58,584 bases of DNA, from positions 1 through 58,584 of the forward strand of contig JAQYCU010000031.1 in assembly GCA_028724545.1 (NCBI GenBank), read 5' to 3'. Numbering within the stretch: the stretch's first letter is position 1; each line of letters starts with the position of its first letter. Both the position numbers and the translations under genes were made by a program. This document shows, piece after piece, positions 1 through 9,479 of this stretch. The stretch is from a bacterium (GTDB taxonomy: Bacteria; Bacillota; Clostridia; Lachnospirales; Lachnospiraceae). The notes under the pieces were generated by a model, which ran no database searches, was not told where the DNA came from, and saw only the letters and a list, made by a program, of their open reading frames with translations.

Positions 1-87
1 AGTATGGGAATAAAAGAAGATGGAGAATAAAGTAAAAAAGAGTGGGTAAAAGAAAATAGGAAAATGAGAAAACGAAAAAGCGAAGAA

Positions 88-116
88 TTGTCTAGATAGA
101 AAAATTAAGGTATAAT
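88..116 (+). promoter_or_regulatory. Promoter of the flavin reductase-like gene
   Basis: TTGTCT at 88-93 and TATAAT at 111-116 are 17 bp apart, a good sigma-A spacing, about 40 bp upstream of the chosen ATG at 156. Confidence 0.6.
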
Positions 117-155
117 TGATTGTATAAATTTGAAGTTGTGAGGGAGAAGATAAAA

Positions 156-797
156 ATGAAAAGAGAAATGACAAATTGTCCAGAATTATTGGATGAAGAA
201 TACGGATTCTCATGGATGGAACATGTATTAGCAATTCCATCTCCTCTTGTAAATGTAACTACATATAAAAAAAATGGACTTCCAAATGCTACTATGCAGT
301 CTTGGTGTACTTTTGTCGGGGAAAATGGTTATCATGTAATTTTTGGAAGTGTGAATAAAAATGGACATATGTATAAATCTTGCAAAGAGACTGCGTGTTG
401 CGTGGTTAATATACCTTCACGAAATGTATTTTTACAATGCATGAAAACAATAGAGAATAACGCATATGATAATGACGAAATAACAATGTCAAAATTATCA
501 GTTGAAGCTGCACATAAAATAAATGCACCAATGATAAAGGAATGTATGGTAAATCTTGAGTGTGAACTAGAGTGGGAATATGATTTGGTTGAAGATGGCT
601 ACAGTGCGGTCATGTGTTTCAGAGTTGTAAATGTATGGATGGATGAGAGATTATTTGATGAAGAATTACAAGGTCGGTATGGAGATAATGGATACCTTTT
701 CAATATCCATTCACCTCAAAATCCAGAAACGGGTATGAAATATGAAACATATGTGGGAGTAATGAAAAAATTAGCAACTTATGATGAACTGAAGTAG
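156..797 (+). CDS. Flavin reductase-like (FMN-binding split-barrel) protein
   Basis: A 213-residue cytoplasmic protein of the flavin reductase/flavoredoxin split-barrel type. These bind FMN and pass electrons from NAD(P)H or redox partners; the exact substrate cannot be told. The N-terminal part has the family pattern of a short strand (SPLVNVTTY), a region aligning with the flavin-binding strand (ATMQSWCTFVGENGY) and CCVVNIPS. The frame stays open upstream to a TTG at 120, but I chose ATG 156 because AGGGAG at 141-146 sits just upstream. It is a single gene with its own promoter and lies between the window start and rpmH, a position where many Firmicutes have only the dnaA-rpmH origin spacer. 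Family assignment is fairly sure, function is not. Confidence 0.75.
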   Translation: MKREMTNCPELLDEEYGFSWMEHVLAIPSPLVNVTTYKKNGLPNATMQSWCTFVGENGYHVIFGSVNKNGHMYKSCKETACCVVNIPSRNVFLQCMKTIENNAYDNDEITMSKLSVEAAHKINAPMIKECMVNLECELEWEYDLVEDGYSAVMCFRVVNVWMDERLFDEELQGRYGDNGYLFNIHSPQNPETGMKYETYVGVMKKLATYDELK

Positions 798-986
798 ATA
801 AATCCCAGTTTGTAAAACTGACAAATAGGTATATTTTTAGATATATTTTTCAAAAAAAGGAAAAAACAAGGTGGAGAAAGAAAAGGGATGACCTGCAATA
901 TGCGTTAGAAAAGTTGATAAATATGTGAGAATAGAATGTATAAGGGAAAAAATAACTGAAAATATAGAGAAAAAGTAAAAAAATGC

Positions 987-1015
987 TTGACGAATGCTTG
1001 ATTTACTAATATAAT
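987..1015 (+). promoter_or_regulatory. Promoter of rpmH
   Basis: TTGACG at 987-992 and a perfect TATAAT at 1010-1015 with a 17-bp spacer. This is one of the strongest promoters in the window, as expected for a ribosomal protein gene. The transcript would have a leader of about 55 nt ending in an AGGAGG Shine-Dalgarno at 1060-1065. Confidence 0.85.
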
Positions 1016-1075
1016 ATGAGATACACGTGATTTTGCGTATTTTGATAATAATGATTTGAAGGAGGTGTATGGATA

Positions 1076-1210
1076 ATGAAGATGACATTTCAGCCTAAGA
1101 AAAAATCTCGTAGCAGAGTTCATGGATTTAGAAAGAGAATGCAGACAGCTAATGGAAGAAAAGTATTAGCAAGCAGAAGAGCAAAAGGAAGACATAAGTT
1201 ATCCGCATAG
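1076..1210 (+). CDS. rpmH: 50S ribosomal protein L34
   Basis: The frame encodes 44 residues, the normal L34 length, beginning [18 protein letters not shown] and ending [14 protein letters not shown]34 is a small, very basic protein of the large ribosomal subunit. A near-perfect Shine-Dalgarno (GAAGGAGG) precedes the ATG. It is followed by rnpA, the universal bacterial arrangement. A short hairpin overlaps its stop codon (see 1210-1231) and may reduce read-through into rnpA, matching the much higher need for L34 than for RnpA. Confidence 0.97.
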   Translation: MKMTFQPKKKSRSRVHGFRKRMQTANGRKVLASRRAKGRHKLSA

Positions 1211-1231
1211 GTCGCATTTATGTGACCTTTT
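1210..1231 (+). terminator. Weak terminator/attenuator between rpmH and rnpA
   Basis: GGTCGCA, a TTTA loop, then TGTGACC (one G-U pair) followed by TTTTCTT. The stem is only 7 bp and begins at the last base of the rpmH stop codon, so it is more likely a partial terminator or processing site than a full stop. Confidence 0.55.
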
Positions 1232-1267
1232 CTTCTATATATAAGGTTTTGCTTTTGTAGAGGGATT

Positions 1268-1603
1268 ATGGTAGTAGATTCTATTAAAAAAAACAGAGAT
1301 TTTGTTAAAGTATATCGTCAGGGTAAATCCTATGCAAATAAGTATTTGGTGATGTATGTTCTTAAAAATAATTCGGAAAAGAACAGATATGGTATTTCGG
1401 TTAGTAAAAAAGTAGGAAATAGTGTTGTAAGGCATAGGGTTACCAGATTGATAAGAGAAAGTATTCGATTAAATTTGGAACAGTTTGAAAAAGGGTTTGA
1501 CATTGTATTAATAGCAAGGAATACAGCAAAAGGAAAAAGTTATTATGAAATAGAAAGTGCAGTTTTGCATCTGGCAAAAATGCATCATATTATAAAGAGA
1601 TGA
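1268..1603 (+). CDS. rnpA: Ribonuclease P protein component
   Basis: A 111-residue basic protein that binds the RNase P RNA and helps it mature the 5' ends of tRNAs. The N-terminal stretch (KKNRDFVKVYRQGKS), the GISVSKKVGNSVVRHRV core and the RHRVTRLIRE segment matching the RNR signature are all present. Length is normal. AGAGGGA lies 4 bp upstream of the ATG. It sits between rpmH and yidD in the standard order. The product acts in the cytoplasm. Confidence 0.96.
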   Translation: MVVDSIKKNRDFVKVYRQGKSYANKYLVMYVLKNNSEKNRYGISVSKKVGNSVVRHRVTRLIRESIRLNLEQFEKGFDIVLIARNTAKGKSYYEIESAVLHLAKMHHIIKR

Positions 1604-1608
1604 TTTAG

Positions 1609-1821
1609 ATGAAGAAAATAATGATTTTTCTTATAAATTTATATCGCAAATATGTATCTCCTTTAAAAAGAAGACCAACTTGTATTTATACACCCACTTG
1701 TTCTCAATATGCAATTGAAGCATTGGAAAAATATGGCTTTTTAAAGGGGAGTTTTTTAGCTGTAAAAAGAATATTAAGATGTCATCCTTTTGCGAAGGGA
1801 GGATATGACCCTGTACCTTAA
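1609..1821 (+). CDS. yidD: Membrane protein insertion efficiency factor YidD
   Basis: A 70-residue protein with the family hallmarks: an N-terminal amphipathic segment ([14 protein letters not shown]), the [20 protein letters not shown] block and the closing [14 protein letters not shown]. Three conserved cysteines are visible. YidD works at the inner face of the membrane with YidC. It starts 5 bp after the rnpA stop and ends just before yidC, so all three are probably translated from one mRNA. Confidence 0.96.
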   Translation: MKKIMIFLINLYRKYVSPLKRRPTCIYTPTCSQYAIEALEKYGFLKGSFLAVKRILRCHPFAKGGYDPVP

Positions 1822-1842
1822 TAGAGGCAGAGGAAAATTATT

Positions 1843-3102
1843 ATGATGAGCGCAATCTTAACAACTTATCAGGGTGCTTTTTTAGGACCTATTGCACGCT
1901 TACTAGGAAAAATACTGGAAGGTATTTTTTATGTTTTATCATTAGTAGGTATTGAAAACACAGGAATTTGTATTATTTTATTTACATTTTTAGTAAATGC
2001 TTTGATGCTGCCATTACAGATTAAGCAGCAGAAATTTGCGAAGATGTCTTCTGTTATGAATCCTGAAATTATGGCAATTCAGGAAAAATACAAAAATAAA
2101 AAAGACCAGGCATCACAGCAGAAAATGTCTATGGAAACTCAGGCAGTATACCAGAAGTATGGTGTCAGCCCGGCAAGTGGCTGTTTGCCTTTATTGATAA
2201 CATTCCCTATATTATTTGCTTTGTATCGTGTTATTTATAACGTACCTGCATATGTAGGACAAGTTTATGATATGTATGCCGGAATGGCAAATAGTTTAAA
2301 AGATTTGGGAGTTACTGTTGAAGAACTTTCAAAATTAGTAACTACAAAAACTTATGTTATTACGGATGCCGTAAACAATGCAAAGGAAAATGGCTCTAAA
2401 ATCAGCTATTTTGTCGATGTATTAGGTCAGTATAATACAACGGCATGGCATGATTTGGCAGATAAATTTCCAGCATTATCGACAGAAATTGCAAAGGTGT
2501 CAAAAGAAGCATCTCATATTAATTCTTTCTTAGGAATGAATATCGCAGATGCACCAAAAATTAAGAGCCTTAGCATTTCTATTCCAATTTTATCTGTTAT
2601 TACACAGATTATTAGTACAAAATTAAGTATGGCAAGTACTTCACAGCAGCAGACAAATGCGGAGAATCCTACTGCTGCATCTATGAAGATGATGAACAAC
2701 ATTATGCCATTTGTATCCGGTTTAATGTGTTTTATGTTCCCAATCGGTGTTGGTATTTACTGGGTAGCGGGTAACGTATTTAGAATTTTCCAGTCACTTG
2801 GCATTAATTTCTATTTTGGAAGAATGGATATTGATGAGCAGATTGAAAAGAATGTTGAGAAAACGAAAAAACGTTATGAAAAAATGGGCGTTGACCCAAA
2901 TACTGTAATGCAGGATTATGGCAAGAAAAAGCCACAGCCGGCTTCTCAGAAGAAGAAAGAAAATACGGTAAATGCTGCTACTGTTACTAAGAAAGTGAAC
3001 AAAACAAATTATCGTAGTACGGCAAATACAAAATATAAAGAAGGCAGTATTGCTTCGTATGCTAATATATTACAAAGAGATACTACAAATAATAAGAAAT
3101 AA
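1843..3102 (+). CDS. yidC: Membrane protein insertase YidC/OxaA
   Basis: A 419-residue Oxa1-family insertase that places membrane proteins in the cytoplasmic membrane, with or without Sec. Hydrophobic segments are near residues 22-57, 120-145 and 285-320, and the signature GIYWVAGNVFRIFQSL closes the last one. The long segment between the second and third core helices (about 150-245) is larger than in Bacillus SpoIIIJ. There is no lipobox at the N-terminus, unlike the Bacillus homologues. The C-terminal tail is rich in Lys, Gln and Asn, as expected for ribosome binding. The next gene, jag, follows after 39 bp in the usual pair. Confidence 0.96.
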   Translation: MMSAILTTYQGAFLGPIARLLGKILEGIFYVLSLVGIENTGICIILFTFLVNALMLPLQIKQQKFAKMSSVMNPEIMAIQEKYKNKKDQASQQKMSMETQAVYQKYGVSPASGCLPLLITFPILFALYRVIYNVPAYVGQVYDMYAGMANSLKDLGVTVEELSKLVTTKTYVITDAVNNAKENGSKISYFVDVLGQYNTTAWHDLADKFPALSTEIAKVSKEASHINSFLGMNIADAPKIKSLSISIPILSVITQIISTKLSMASTSQQQTNAENPTAASMKMMNNIMPFVSGLMCFMFPIGVGIYWVAGNVFRIFQSLGINFYFGRMDIDEQIEKNVEKTKKRYEKMGVDPNTVMQDYGKKKPQPASQKKKENTVNAATVTKKVNKTNYRSTANTKYKEGSIASYANILQRDTTNNKK

Positions 3103-3141
3103 AAAGAAAGAACCAAAATTTAGTTAGGAGGCATATGTATT

Positions 3142-3903
3142 ATGGAATGGAAAGAATTTACAGCAAAATCAGTTAATGAAGCATTAACAAATGCATTATT
3201 GGAATTTGAAGTAACGAGCGACAAAGTTGAATATGAAGTAATCGAAAAGGAATCAGCAAGACTTCTTGGATTAATCAGCAAGCCGGCTCGTATCCGTGTA
3301 CGTTTAAAAATGTCTTATGAAGAGATTGCAAGAGAATTTTTGAACAAGGTTTTCAATGCAATGAATATGGTTGTGCAGATTGATATTAATTATGATGAAT
3401 TAGAAAATCTTATGAATATCGAACTTTCCGGTGAAGAAATGGGAATCCTCATTGGAAAGAGAGGCAATACGCTGGATTCTTTGCAGTATCTGGTAAGTCT
3501 TGTTGTAAACCGTAACACAGAAAATTATATTAAGATTAAGCTGGATACAGAAAATTATCGTGAGAGAAGAAAAGAAACATTAGAAAATCTTGCAAAAAAT
3601 CTTGCTCATAAGGTAAAGAGAATCCATAAGCCTGTTTATTTAGAGCCAATGAATCCTTATGAGAGAAGAATTATCCATTCTGCATTACAAAAGGATAAAT
3701 ATGTGGAAACACATAGTGAGGGAGAAGAACCGTATCGTAAAGTGGTGATTACTTTAAAGCCTGGTGTTGATACCGGAAGAGAGCGTTATGGAAGATATTC
3801 TCGTAGTAACCGTTATGGAAAAAGCAATTACAACAAATCTTATAGAAGCAGAGTAGTAGAAAAAGAAAACCAAAGTGAAGAGAGTACTTCTGTAGAGGAA
3901 TAA
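3142..3903 (+). CDS. khpB: RNA-binding protein KhpB (Jag)
   Basis: A 253-residue three-domain RNA-binding protein: Jag-N (residues 1-55, KEFTAKSVNEALTNALLEF), KH (about 80-150, with GILIGKRGNTLDSLQYL) and R3H (about 165-215, NPYERRIIHSALQ). KhpB binds many small RNAs with KhpA and affects cell elongation and division. After the R3H domain there is a basic, Arg/Ser/Tyr/Asn-rich tail of about 35 residues, probably disordered. AGGAGG lies ahead of the ATG. A strong terminator follows, so the rpmH-to-jag transcript probably ends here. Confidence 0.95.
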   Translation: MEWKEFTAKSVNEALTNALLEFEVTSDKVEYEVIEKESARLLGLISKPARIRVRLKMSYEEIAREFLNKVFNAMNMVVQIDINYDELENLMNIELSGEEMGILIGKRGNTLDSLQYLVSLVVNRNTENYIKIKLDTENYRERRKETLENLAKNLAHKVKRIHKPVYLEPMNPYERRIIHSALQKDKYVETHSEGEEPYRKVVITLKPGVDTGRERYGRYSRSNRYGKSNYNKSYRSRVVEKENQSEESTSVEE

Positions 3904-3921
3904 AGAAGTGAATTGGTTAGG

Positions 3922-3945
3922 GGGCTGGATTCCAGCCCTCTTTTT
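3922..3945 (+). terminator. Rho-independent terminator after khpB
   Basis: GGGCTGG, a 3-nt loop, then CCAGCCC followed by TCTTTTTT. A compact GC-rich stem with a T tract. Confidence 0.88.
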
Positions 3946-3973
3946 GTTCTATATAGAAAGGATTTATTAAAAA

Positions 3974-5380
3974 ATGGATTGTGATACAATTGCAGGAATT
4001 GCCAGTGGTATGGGTGGTGGAATCGGAATTATCCGTATTAGTGGAAATGATGCACTTCGTATAGCTGGAGAAGTTTTTCGCACAAAGAAATTTGCTGAGC
4101 AACAGACAGAAGAAAAGTGGTCTTCTGATTATTTTGAAAAAAAAGAATCACATACAATACAATATGGATACATTGTGAATGATGATAATGTGGTTCTTGA
4201 TGAAGTAATGGTACTTTTGATGAAAAATCCCAAAAGTTATACTTGTGAAGACGTAGTAGAAATTGATTCTCACGGTGGACCATTTATTGTAAAAAAAATA
4301 TTGGAATTACTAATTCATCATGGTGCAAGACTTGCAGAGCCGGGCGAATTTACGAAACGTGCTTTTTTGAATGGAAGAATTGATTTGGCGCAGGCGGAAG
4401 CTGTTATGAAAATGATTTCTTCAAAAAGTGAATTTGCTTTGGATAGTGCTGTTAAGCAGTTAGAGGGAAGAGTTTCAAAATATATAGAAGAAATCAGACA
4501 AGAGATACTCTATAATATGGGTTATATTGAGTCGGCCTTAGATGACCCGGAGCATTATGATTTGGACGGATTTGCAGAAAAACTCCAGAAAACCACAGAA
4601 GAAGAAATAAGTAAATTGCAGCAATTGATGGATAATTTTGAAAATGGAAGAATGAAATCGGAAGGAATTAATACTGTTATTATAGGAAAACCGAATGCAG
4701 GTAAATCTTCTTTGATGAATCTTTTGTTGGATGAAGAAAGAGCCATTGTAACTAATATTGCTGGAACAACGCGCGATATTCTTGAGGAAACGGTAAATAT
4801 AGGGAATATTGTTTTAAATCTGGTTGATACAGCCGGAATCCATGATACAGAAGACATTGTGGAACATCTTGGTGTGGAAAAAGCAAAGGAATACTTAAAT
4901 CAGGCAGATTTTATTATTTATGTTGTAGATGCCAGTGTACCTTTGGATGAATCGGATATGCAGATAATGGAATTGCTTTCTGAAAAAAGAGGTGTTATTC
5001 TTTTAAATAAGTCAGATTTGGATTCTGTTGTTTTAGAGAAAGAATTGCAGAAGAAGATAAATTGGAACTGTATTACATTTTCAAGTAAAACAGCTGATGG
5101 TTTGTCGAAATTAGAAAATTATATTACCAATTCATTTTTGGATGGAAATATATCGTTTAATGACCAAATTTATCTTACCAGTATTCGTCATCTGGAAGCA
5201 GTGGAAAGTGCATGCCACAGTTTGCAGCAGCTTTTGCAGACAATAGAAGATGGAATGACAGAAGACTTGTTTATTATTGATATGATGGATGCATATAAAA
5301 AACTTGGTTTGATAAATGGCGAAACGGCATCTGAGGATTTGGTTAATAAAATATTTAAAGAATTTTGTATGGGAAAATAA
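3974..5380 (+). CDS. mnmE: tRNA uridine-5-carboxymethylaminomethyl modification GTPase MnmE
   Basis: A 468-residue GTPase that with MnmG installs the carboxymethylaminomethyl group on U34 of certain tRNAs. The N-terminal folate-binding domain (TIAGIASGMGGGIGIIRISG), an inserted Ras-like G domain with P-loop GKPNAGKSS near residue 238, the G3 DTAG and the NKSD base-recognition motif are all present. The C-terminal CxGK that carries the catalytic cysteine is seen as CMGK at the last four residues. AGAAAGGA precedes the ATG. mnmG follows after a 117-bp gap. Confidence 0.97.
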   Translation: MDCDTIAGIASGMGGGIGIIRISGNDALRIAGEVFRTKKFAEQQTEEKWSSDYFEKKESHTIQYGYIVNDDNVVLDEVMVLLMKNPKSYTCEDVVEIDSHGGPFIVKKILELLIHHGARLAEPGEFTKRAFLNGRIDLAQAEAVMKMISSKSEFALDSAVKQLEGRVSKYIEEIRQEILYNMGYIESALDDPEHYDLDGFAEKLQKTTEEEISKLQQLMDNFENGRMKSEGINTVIIGKPNAGKSSLMNLLLDEERAIVTNIAGTTRDILEETVNIGNIVLNLVDTAGIHDTEDIVEHLGVEKAKEYLNQADFIIYVVDASVPLDESDMQIMELLSEKRGVILLNKSDLDSVVLEKELQKKINWNCITFSSKTADGLSKLENYITNSFLDGNISFNDQIYLTSIRHLEAVESACHSLQQLLQTIEDGMTEDLFIIDMMDAYKKLGLINGETASEDLVNKIFKEFCMGK

Positions 5381-5497
5381 GAAGATGTAACAGATACAAG
5401 GTGTTATGCAATAAAAAAGCAGGTAAGTTAAAACGCTGATTTTGTGAATAAAGAACAGATGAGTGAAAAAATGATTTAGCAAAAGGAGAGATAGAAA

Positions 5498-7375
5498 ATG
5501 TCTTATACTTATGAAAGTTATGATGTTGTTGTAATCGGCGCAGGTCACGCAGGATGCGAGGCAGCACTGGCTACGGCAAGATTAGGTTTTAAAACGTTAG
5601 TTTTTACTGTCAGTATTGATAGTATCGCTATGATGCCGTGTAATCCGAATATCGGAGGAAGTTCAAAAGGACATCTGGTTCGTGAAATTGATGCTCTTGG
5701 TGGCGAGATGGGAAAAAATATTGATAAGACATATATTCAGTCAAAAATGCTTAATTTGTCAAAAGGTCCTGCTGTACATTCTCTCCGAGCACAGGCAGAC
5801 AAAAAAGATTATAGCCGGGAAATGCGAAAGGTTCTGGAAAATACAGATAATCTTGTGATAAAACAGGGAGAAGTAGCAGAGGTTCTAGTTGAAGATGGAA
5901 AAGTAACGGGTGTCCGGACAGCTTCAGATGCTATTTATCCATGCAAAGTAGCCATTATGTGTACAGGAACTTATCTGCAGGCAAGATGCATTTATGGAGA
6001 TGTTAGTAATAATACGGGACCAAATGGTTTATCTGCTGCTAATCTGCTGACACAAAATCTGATAGATTTAGGAATTGATGTCCGTCGTTTTAAAACAGGA
6101 ACGCCGGCACGTGTTGACAAAAGAACGATTGATTTTGATAAAATGACAGAACAAAAGGGCGATGAAAAGATTGTTCCGTTTTCTTTTACAAATACTCCGG
6201 AAGAAATCGAAAAGGAACAGGTTTCCTGCTGGCTGACATATACAAATGCAGAAACGCACAAAATTATTATGGATAATATTGACCGTTCTCCGTTATATTC
6301 TGGAAATATAAAAGGAACCGGACCAAGATATTGCCCTTCTATTGAAGACAAAGTAGTGCGTTTTGCTGATAAAGAGCGTCATCAGGTATTTTTGGAGCCA
6401 GAAGGAAATTATACAAATGAAATGTATATTGGTGGAATGTCCAGTTCATTGCCGGAAGATGTTCAGTATGCTATGTATCATAGTGTTCCAGGCTTGGAAA
6501 ATGCAACCATTGTCCGTAATGCGTATGCAATTGAGTATGATTGTATTAATCCGGTGCAATTAAAAGCTTCATTGGAATTTAAAGATATTGATGGATTTTT
6601 TAGTGCAGGACAATCGAACGGAAGTTCGGGTTATGAAGAAGCTGCTGCTCAGGGAATTATTGCAGGAATAAATGCTGCACAGAAACTGGCAGGAAAAGAG
6701 CCATTGGTATTAGACCGTTCACAGGCATATATTGGTGTTTTGATTGATGACTTGATTACAAAAGGAACAAATGAACCATATCGTATGATGACTTCCCGTG
6801 CTGAATATCGTTTGCTGCTCAGACAGGATAATGCTGATTTGCGATTGACAGAAATTGGTTACCATATTGGTTTGATTGAGCAGGAGCGTTATGATAAATT
6901 ATGTCATAAGAGAGAACTGATTGATTCGGAAGTGGAGCGTTTGAAAAAGACAACGGTAGGAACAAGTGAAACAGTACAGAAGTTTTTAGAAGAACACAAT
7001 AGTACACTTTTGCAGTCTGGTTCAACAATGGCAGAACTTTTGAAAAGACCGGAATTGTCTTATGATATTTTGTCGGTAATTGATAAAGACAGACCGGCAC
7101 TACCGGATGATGTATGTGAGCAGGTAAATATTAATTTGAAATATGATGGTTATATTCAGCGCCAGATGCGACAGGTTGCTCAGTTTAAAAAACTGGAGAA
7201 AAAGAAAATTCCTAATGATATTAATTATGATGAGGTATATAGTCTGAGAAAAGAAGCAGTGCAGAAATTGAAGGATTTTCGTCCGGCTTCTGTGGGACAG
7301 GCATCCCGTATATCAGGAGTTTCACCGGCAGATATTTCTGTATTACTTATTTATTTGGAAAAGAATGGAAAATAA
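5498..7375 (+). CDS. mnmG: tRNA uridine-5-carboxymethylaminomethyl modification enzyme MnmG (GidA)
   Basis: A 625-residue FAD enzyme, the partner of MnmE. The N-terminal dinucleotide-binding motif [10 protein letters not shown] (residues 14-23) and the family blocks [14 protein letters not shown] and [12 protein letters not shown] are clear, as are the helical C-terminal domain and its [10 protein letters not shown] segment. An AGGAGA Shine-Dalgarno precedes the ATG. Length is normal and all motifs look intact. It lies 30 bp upstream of rsmG, as in most Firmicutes. Confidence 0.97.
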   Translation: MSYTYESYDVVVIGAGHAGCEAALATARLGFKTLVFTVSIDSIAMMPCNPNIGGSSKGHLVREIDALGGEMGKNIDKTYIQSKMLNLSKGPAVHSLRAQADKKDYSREMRKVLENTDNLVIKQGEVAEVLVEDGKVTGVRTASDAIYPCKVAIMCTGTYLQARCIYGDVSNNTGPNGLSAANLLTQNLIDLGIDVRRFKTGTPARVDKRTIDFDKMTEQKGDEKIVPFSFTNTPEEIEKEQVSCWLTYTNAETHKIIMDNIDRSPLYSGNIKGTGPRYCPSIEDKVVRFADKERHQVFLEPEGNYTNEMYIGGMSSSLPEDVQYAMYHSVPGLENATIVRNAYAIEYDCINPVQLKASLEFKDIDGFFSAGQSNGSSGYEEAAAQGIIAGINAAQKLAGKEPLVLDRSQAYIGVLIDDLITKGTNEPYRMMTSRAEYRLLLRQDNADLRLTEIGYHIGLIEQERYDKLCHKRELIDSEVERLKKTTVGTSETVQKFLEEHNSTLLQSGSTMAELLKRPELSYDILSVIDKDRPALPDDVCEQVNINLKYDGYIQRQMRQVAQFKKLEKKKIPNDINYDEVYSLRKEAVQKLKDFRPASVGQASRISGVSPADISVLLIYLEKNGK

Positions 7376-7405
7376 ATTTGCTTTATAGGAAGGAAACAGA
7401 TATTG

Positions 7406-8113
7406 ATGAAAGATTATTTGAAATTATGTGCTGAAAAATTATCAATTTCTCTTACAGAGGAAATGTTGGCTCAGTTTGAAATATTTTATGATTTATTGTT
7501 AGAAACTAATAAGTCAATGAATCTTACGGCAATTACGGAAATGCACGAAGTTGTTTTAAAACATTTTATTGATAGTATATCTGTTTCAAAATTTATAGAT
7601 TTGTCACATTGCAAAGTAGTTGATGTGGGAACGGGTGCTGGTTTTCCGGGAATACCATTAGCAATTTTGTATCCGGAAACAGAATTTGTACTTATGGATT
7701 CCTTAAATAAAAGATTAAACTTTATCAATATGGTTACGGAAAAATGTCGTTTAAATAATGTGACAACAGTTCACGGACGTGCAGAAGATTTAGGACAAAA
7801 TCAGGAGTATCGCGAAAAATTTGATATTTGTGTATCGCGAGCTGTTGCTTCTTTACCTGTCTTGTTAGAATTGTGTACTCCTTTTGTAAAAGTAAATGGA
7901 AAATTTGTTTCATACAAAAGCGAATCTTTGCAACTGGAATTGGAAAAATCAAAAAATGCATTATCTGTTTTACATTGCAATTTGGAAAAAGAATATTCTT
8001 ATAGTATACCTGATAGTGACTTTTTTAGAGTACTTGCAGTTTTTCAAAAAAGCAAGAAGTTGGAAAAGAGGTACCCACGCCAGGCAGGAAAGCCAAAAAG
8101 AAATCCATTGTAA
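7406..8113 (+). CDS. rsmG: 16S rRNA (guanine-527-N7)-methyltransferase RsmG
   Basis: A 235-residue SAM-dependent methyltransferase that modifies G527 in the decoding region of 16S rRNA. The SAM-binding motif VVDVGTGAGFPGIPLA is near residues 73-88, followed by the acidic end of strand 2 (FVLMDSLNKRLNF). A TTG at 7403 directly precedes the ATG at 7406. I prefer the ATG because its distance to AGGAAGG (7388-7394) is acceptable and it is the stronger codon. It is the last gene of the ribosome and tRNA maintenance cluster. Confidence 0.95.
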   Translation: MKDYLKLCAEKLSISLTEEMLAQFEIFYDLLLETNKSMNLTAITEMHEVVLKHFIDSISVSKFIDLSHCKVVDVGTGAGFPGIPLAILYPETEFVLMDSLNKRLNFINMVTEKCRLNNVTTVHGRAEDLGQNQEYREKFDICVSRAVASLPVLLELCTPFVKVNGKFVSYKSESLQLELEKSKNALSVLHCNLEKEYSYSIPDSDFFRVLAVFQKSKKLEKRYPRQAGKPKRNPL

Positions 8114-8321
8114 GGTAAAAGAAAATTGTAATGTAGGGTTTCCTTTATTAAGTGCGAAAATAGTAAAAGGATAATATGAAATAAGGGTGTAGTGATACGT
8201 ACAATATTTGGTTTTATGAAGTAATATATAGGGCACAATTGTATATGTAATATCTGATTAAATTATGGGACTATAAAATAGTTATAAGAAATAGTTATAA
8301 AAATAGGATAGGAGGAAAATA

Positions 8322-8579
8322 ATGAAAAAGGAAAAATTTAGTTCAACACTCTACTATGTAGCTTCTGTGTTATTCTTTTTATCTGCAATAATAAGTTTTG
8401 TAAGTAGTAAAACTTATTATTTAGGAGGTATGTGGCTCGCTCTTGGTGCTACATTTCTATGTCTTGCTTCTACGTATAAGAATAACGAAGAAGAGAGCGA
8501 AGACGAGGATAATGGAGAAAATAATGGTGAGAGTAACAGTAATGAAGTTGGAAAAGAAAATGAAAATATTTCAAAATAG
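8322..8579 (+). CDS. Small two-helix membrane protein with acidic tail
   Basis: An 85-residue protein of unknown function. It has two hydrophobic stretches (about residues 10-28 and 34-52) and then a tail of some 33 residues made almost only of Glu, Asp, Asn, Ser and Gly, so it is probably a small membrane protein with a charged soluble end. AGGAGG lies 7 bp upstream of the ATG, which argues for real translation. It stands alone between rsmG and the first parS hairpin, which could terminate its transcript. Confidence 0.65.
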   Translation: MKKEKFSSTLYYVASVLFFLSAIISFVSSKTYYLGGMWLALGATFLCLASTYKNNEEESEDEDNGENNGESNSNEVGKENENISK

Positions 8580-8620
8580 AGTTTATTTAAGTGATAAGGA
8601 GATAAGTAATAGGTGATGTT

Positions 8621-8666
8621 AATAAGACAAGACAATGTTTCACGTGAAACGTTGTCTTGTCTTATT
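8621..8666. promoter_or_regulatory. parS: parS site 1 inside a 46-bp inverted repeat
   Basis: The parS core TGTTTCACGTGAAACG is at 8636-8651. It is flanked by a perfect 15-bp inverted repeat: AATAAGACAAGACAA at 8621-8635 and its exact complement at 8652-8666. Only the T/G pair next to the core fails to match. The hairpin is followed by TTTTTA and stands 42 bp after the small membrane protein gene, so it may also act as a terminator. ParB binding is inferred from the consensus. Confidence 0.92.
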
Positions 8667-8845
8667 TTTACTCTTGTGCTTATTTTGTACTTTATCTCTA
8701 TGTATTATTGTAGTTTTAGTTATATAATTTGTTTTTTACGTTTTACTTCTATGATTTGCTCTTATAAAATGTTTCAGTGATTTGATATATTTTATAGTTT
8801 GTTCTAGGTTTATTTGTGTTGAACTGTTAAAGTTTGTTTTGACGG

Positions 8846-9000
8846 TTTATTGTATGTTGTGCTTTTACAGTTTACTTTTGGTGGTTTATTGTATGTTATG
8901 TTTTTATAGTTTACTTTTGGTGGTCTATTGTATGTTATGTTTTTATAGTTTGCTTTTGGTGGTCTATTGTATATTATGCTTTTATAATATGCTTCAGTAA
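8846..9000. repeat. 39-bp tandem repeat, about four copies
   Basis: Units start at 8846, 8885, 8924 and 8963, each beginning T(T/C)TATTGTAT and containing TTTTA(T/C)AGTTT, with increasing divergence in the last copy. A weaker copy may precede the first. The open frame across it merely translates the repeat into a repeating hydrophobic 13-residue unit and has no Shine-Dalgarno, so I do not call it a gene. Confidence 0.8.
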
Positions 9001-9199
9001 TTATATTCTATACTTTATTCTAATTAATTTTATTTCTATAGTTCTTCTAGCAATTTTTCATCTTTTATTTCTATGTTTTATATCAACGCTTTTTATTACA
9101 ATTTTGTTTCCAAGTTTACAAAAAAATATAGTAAGAATAAGAATATGTGTTTTAAAATTTATATGGGTTATTTTTATTGTGATTTAATGTGTTAAGTGA

Positions 9200-9235
9200 A
9201 AAAGTAAAATGTTTCACGTGAAACGTTTACTTTTT
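9200..9235. promoter_or_regulatory. parS: parS site 2 with extended inverted repeat
   Basis: TGTTTCACGTGAAACG at 9210-9225. Allowing a small bulge next to the core, a further 9-10 bp pair on each side (AAAAGTAAA with TTTACTTTT). Confidence 0.9.
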
Positions 9236-9479
9236 TAAATAGATATATTTAATAGGTGATTGAATATATAAACATAATAATATAAAAATGTATAGATATA
9301 ATAATATATTTGTAATTATTATATTAATTTGCATATCTTACCAGTTATTTATGAAGTAATTCCTAAATAAATGGAAAGTGAGAAAAAATTTGGTTGTTAT
9401 AACAAATTAAAGTATTTTGAATACTATTGCTTTAGTAGAAGTATACGAATTTTTTCTTTTATATGATTTATTATCTGAC

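Noticed and set aside
8782-9000. Open frame of 72 codons with a repeating hydrophobic unit
   Set aside because: It is only the translation of the 39-bp tandem repeat, has no Shine-Dalgarno and no varied sequence.
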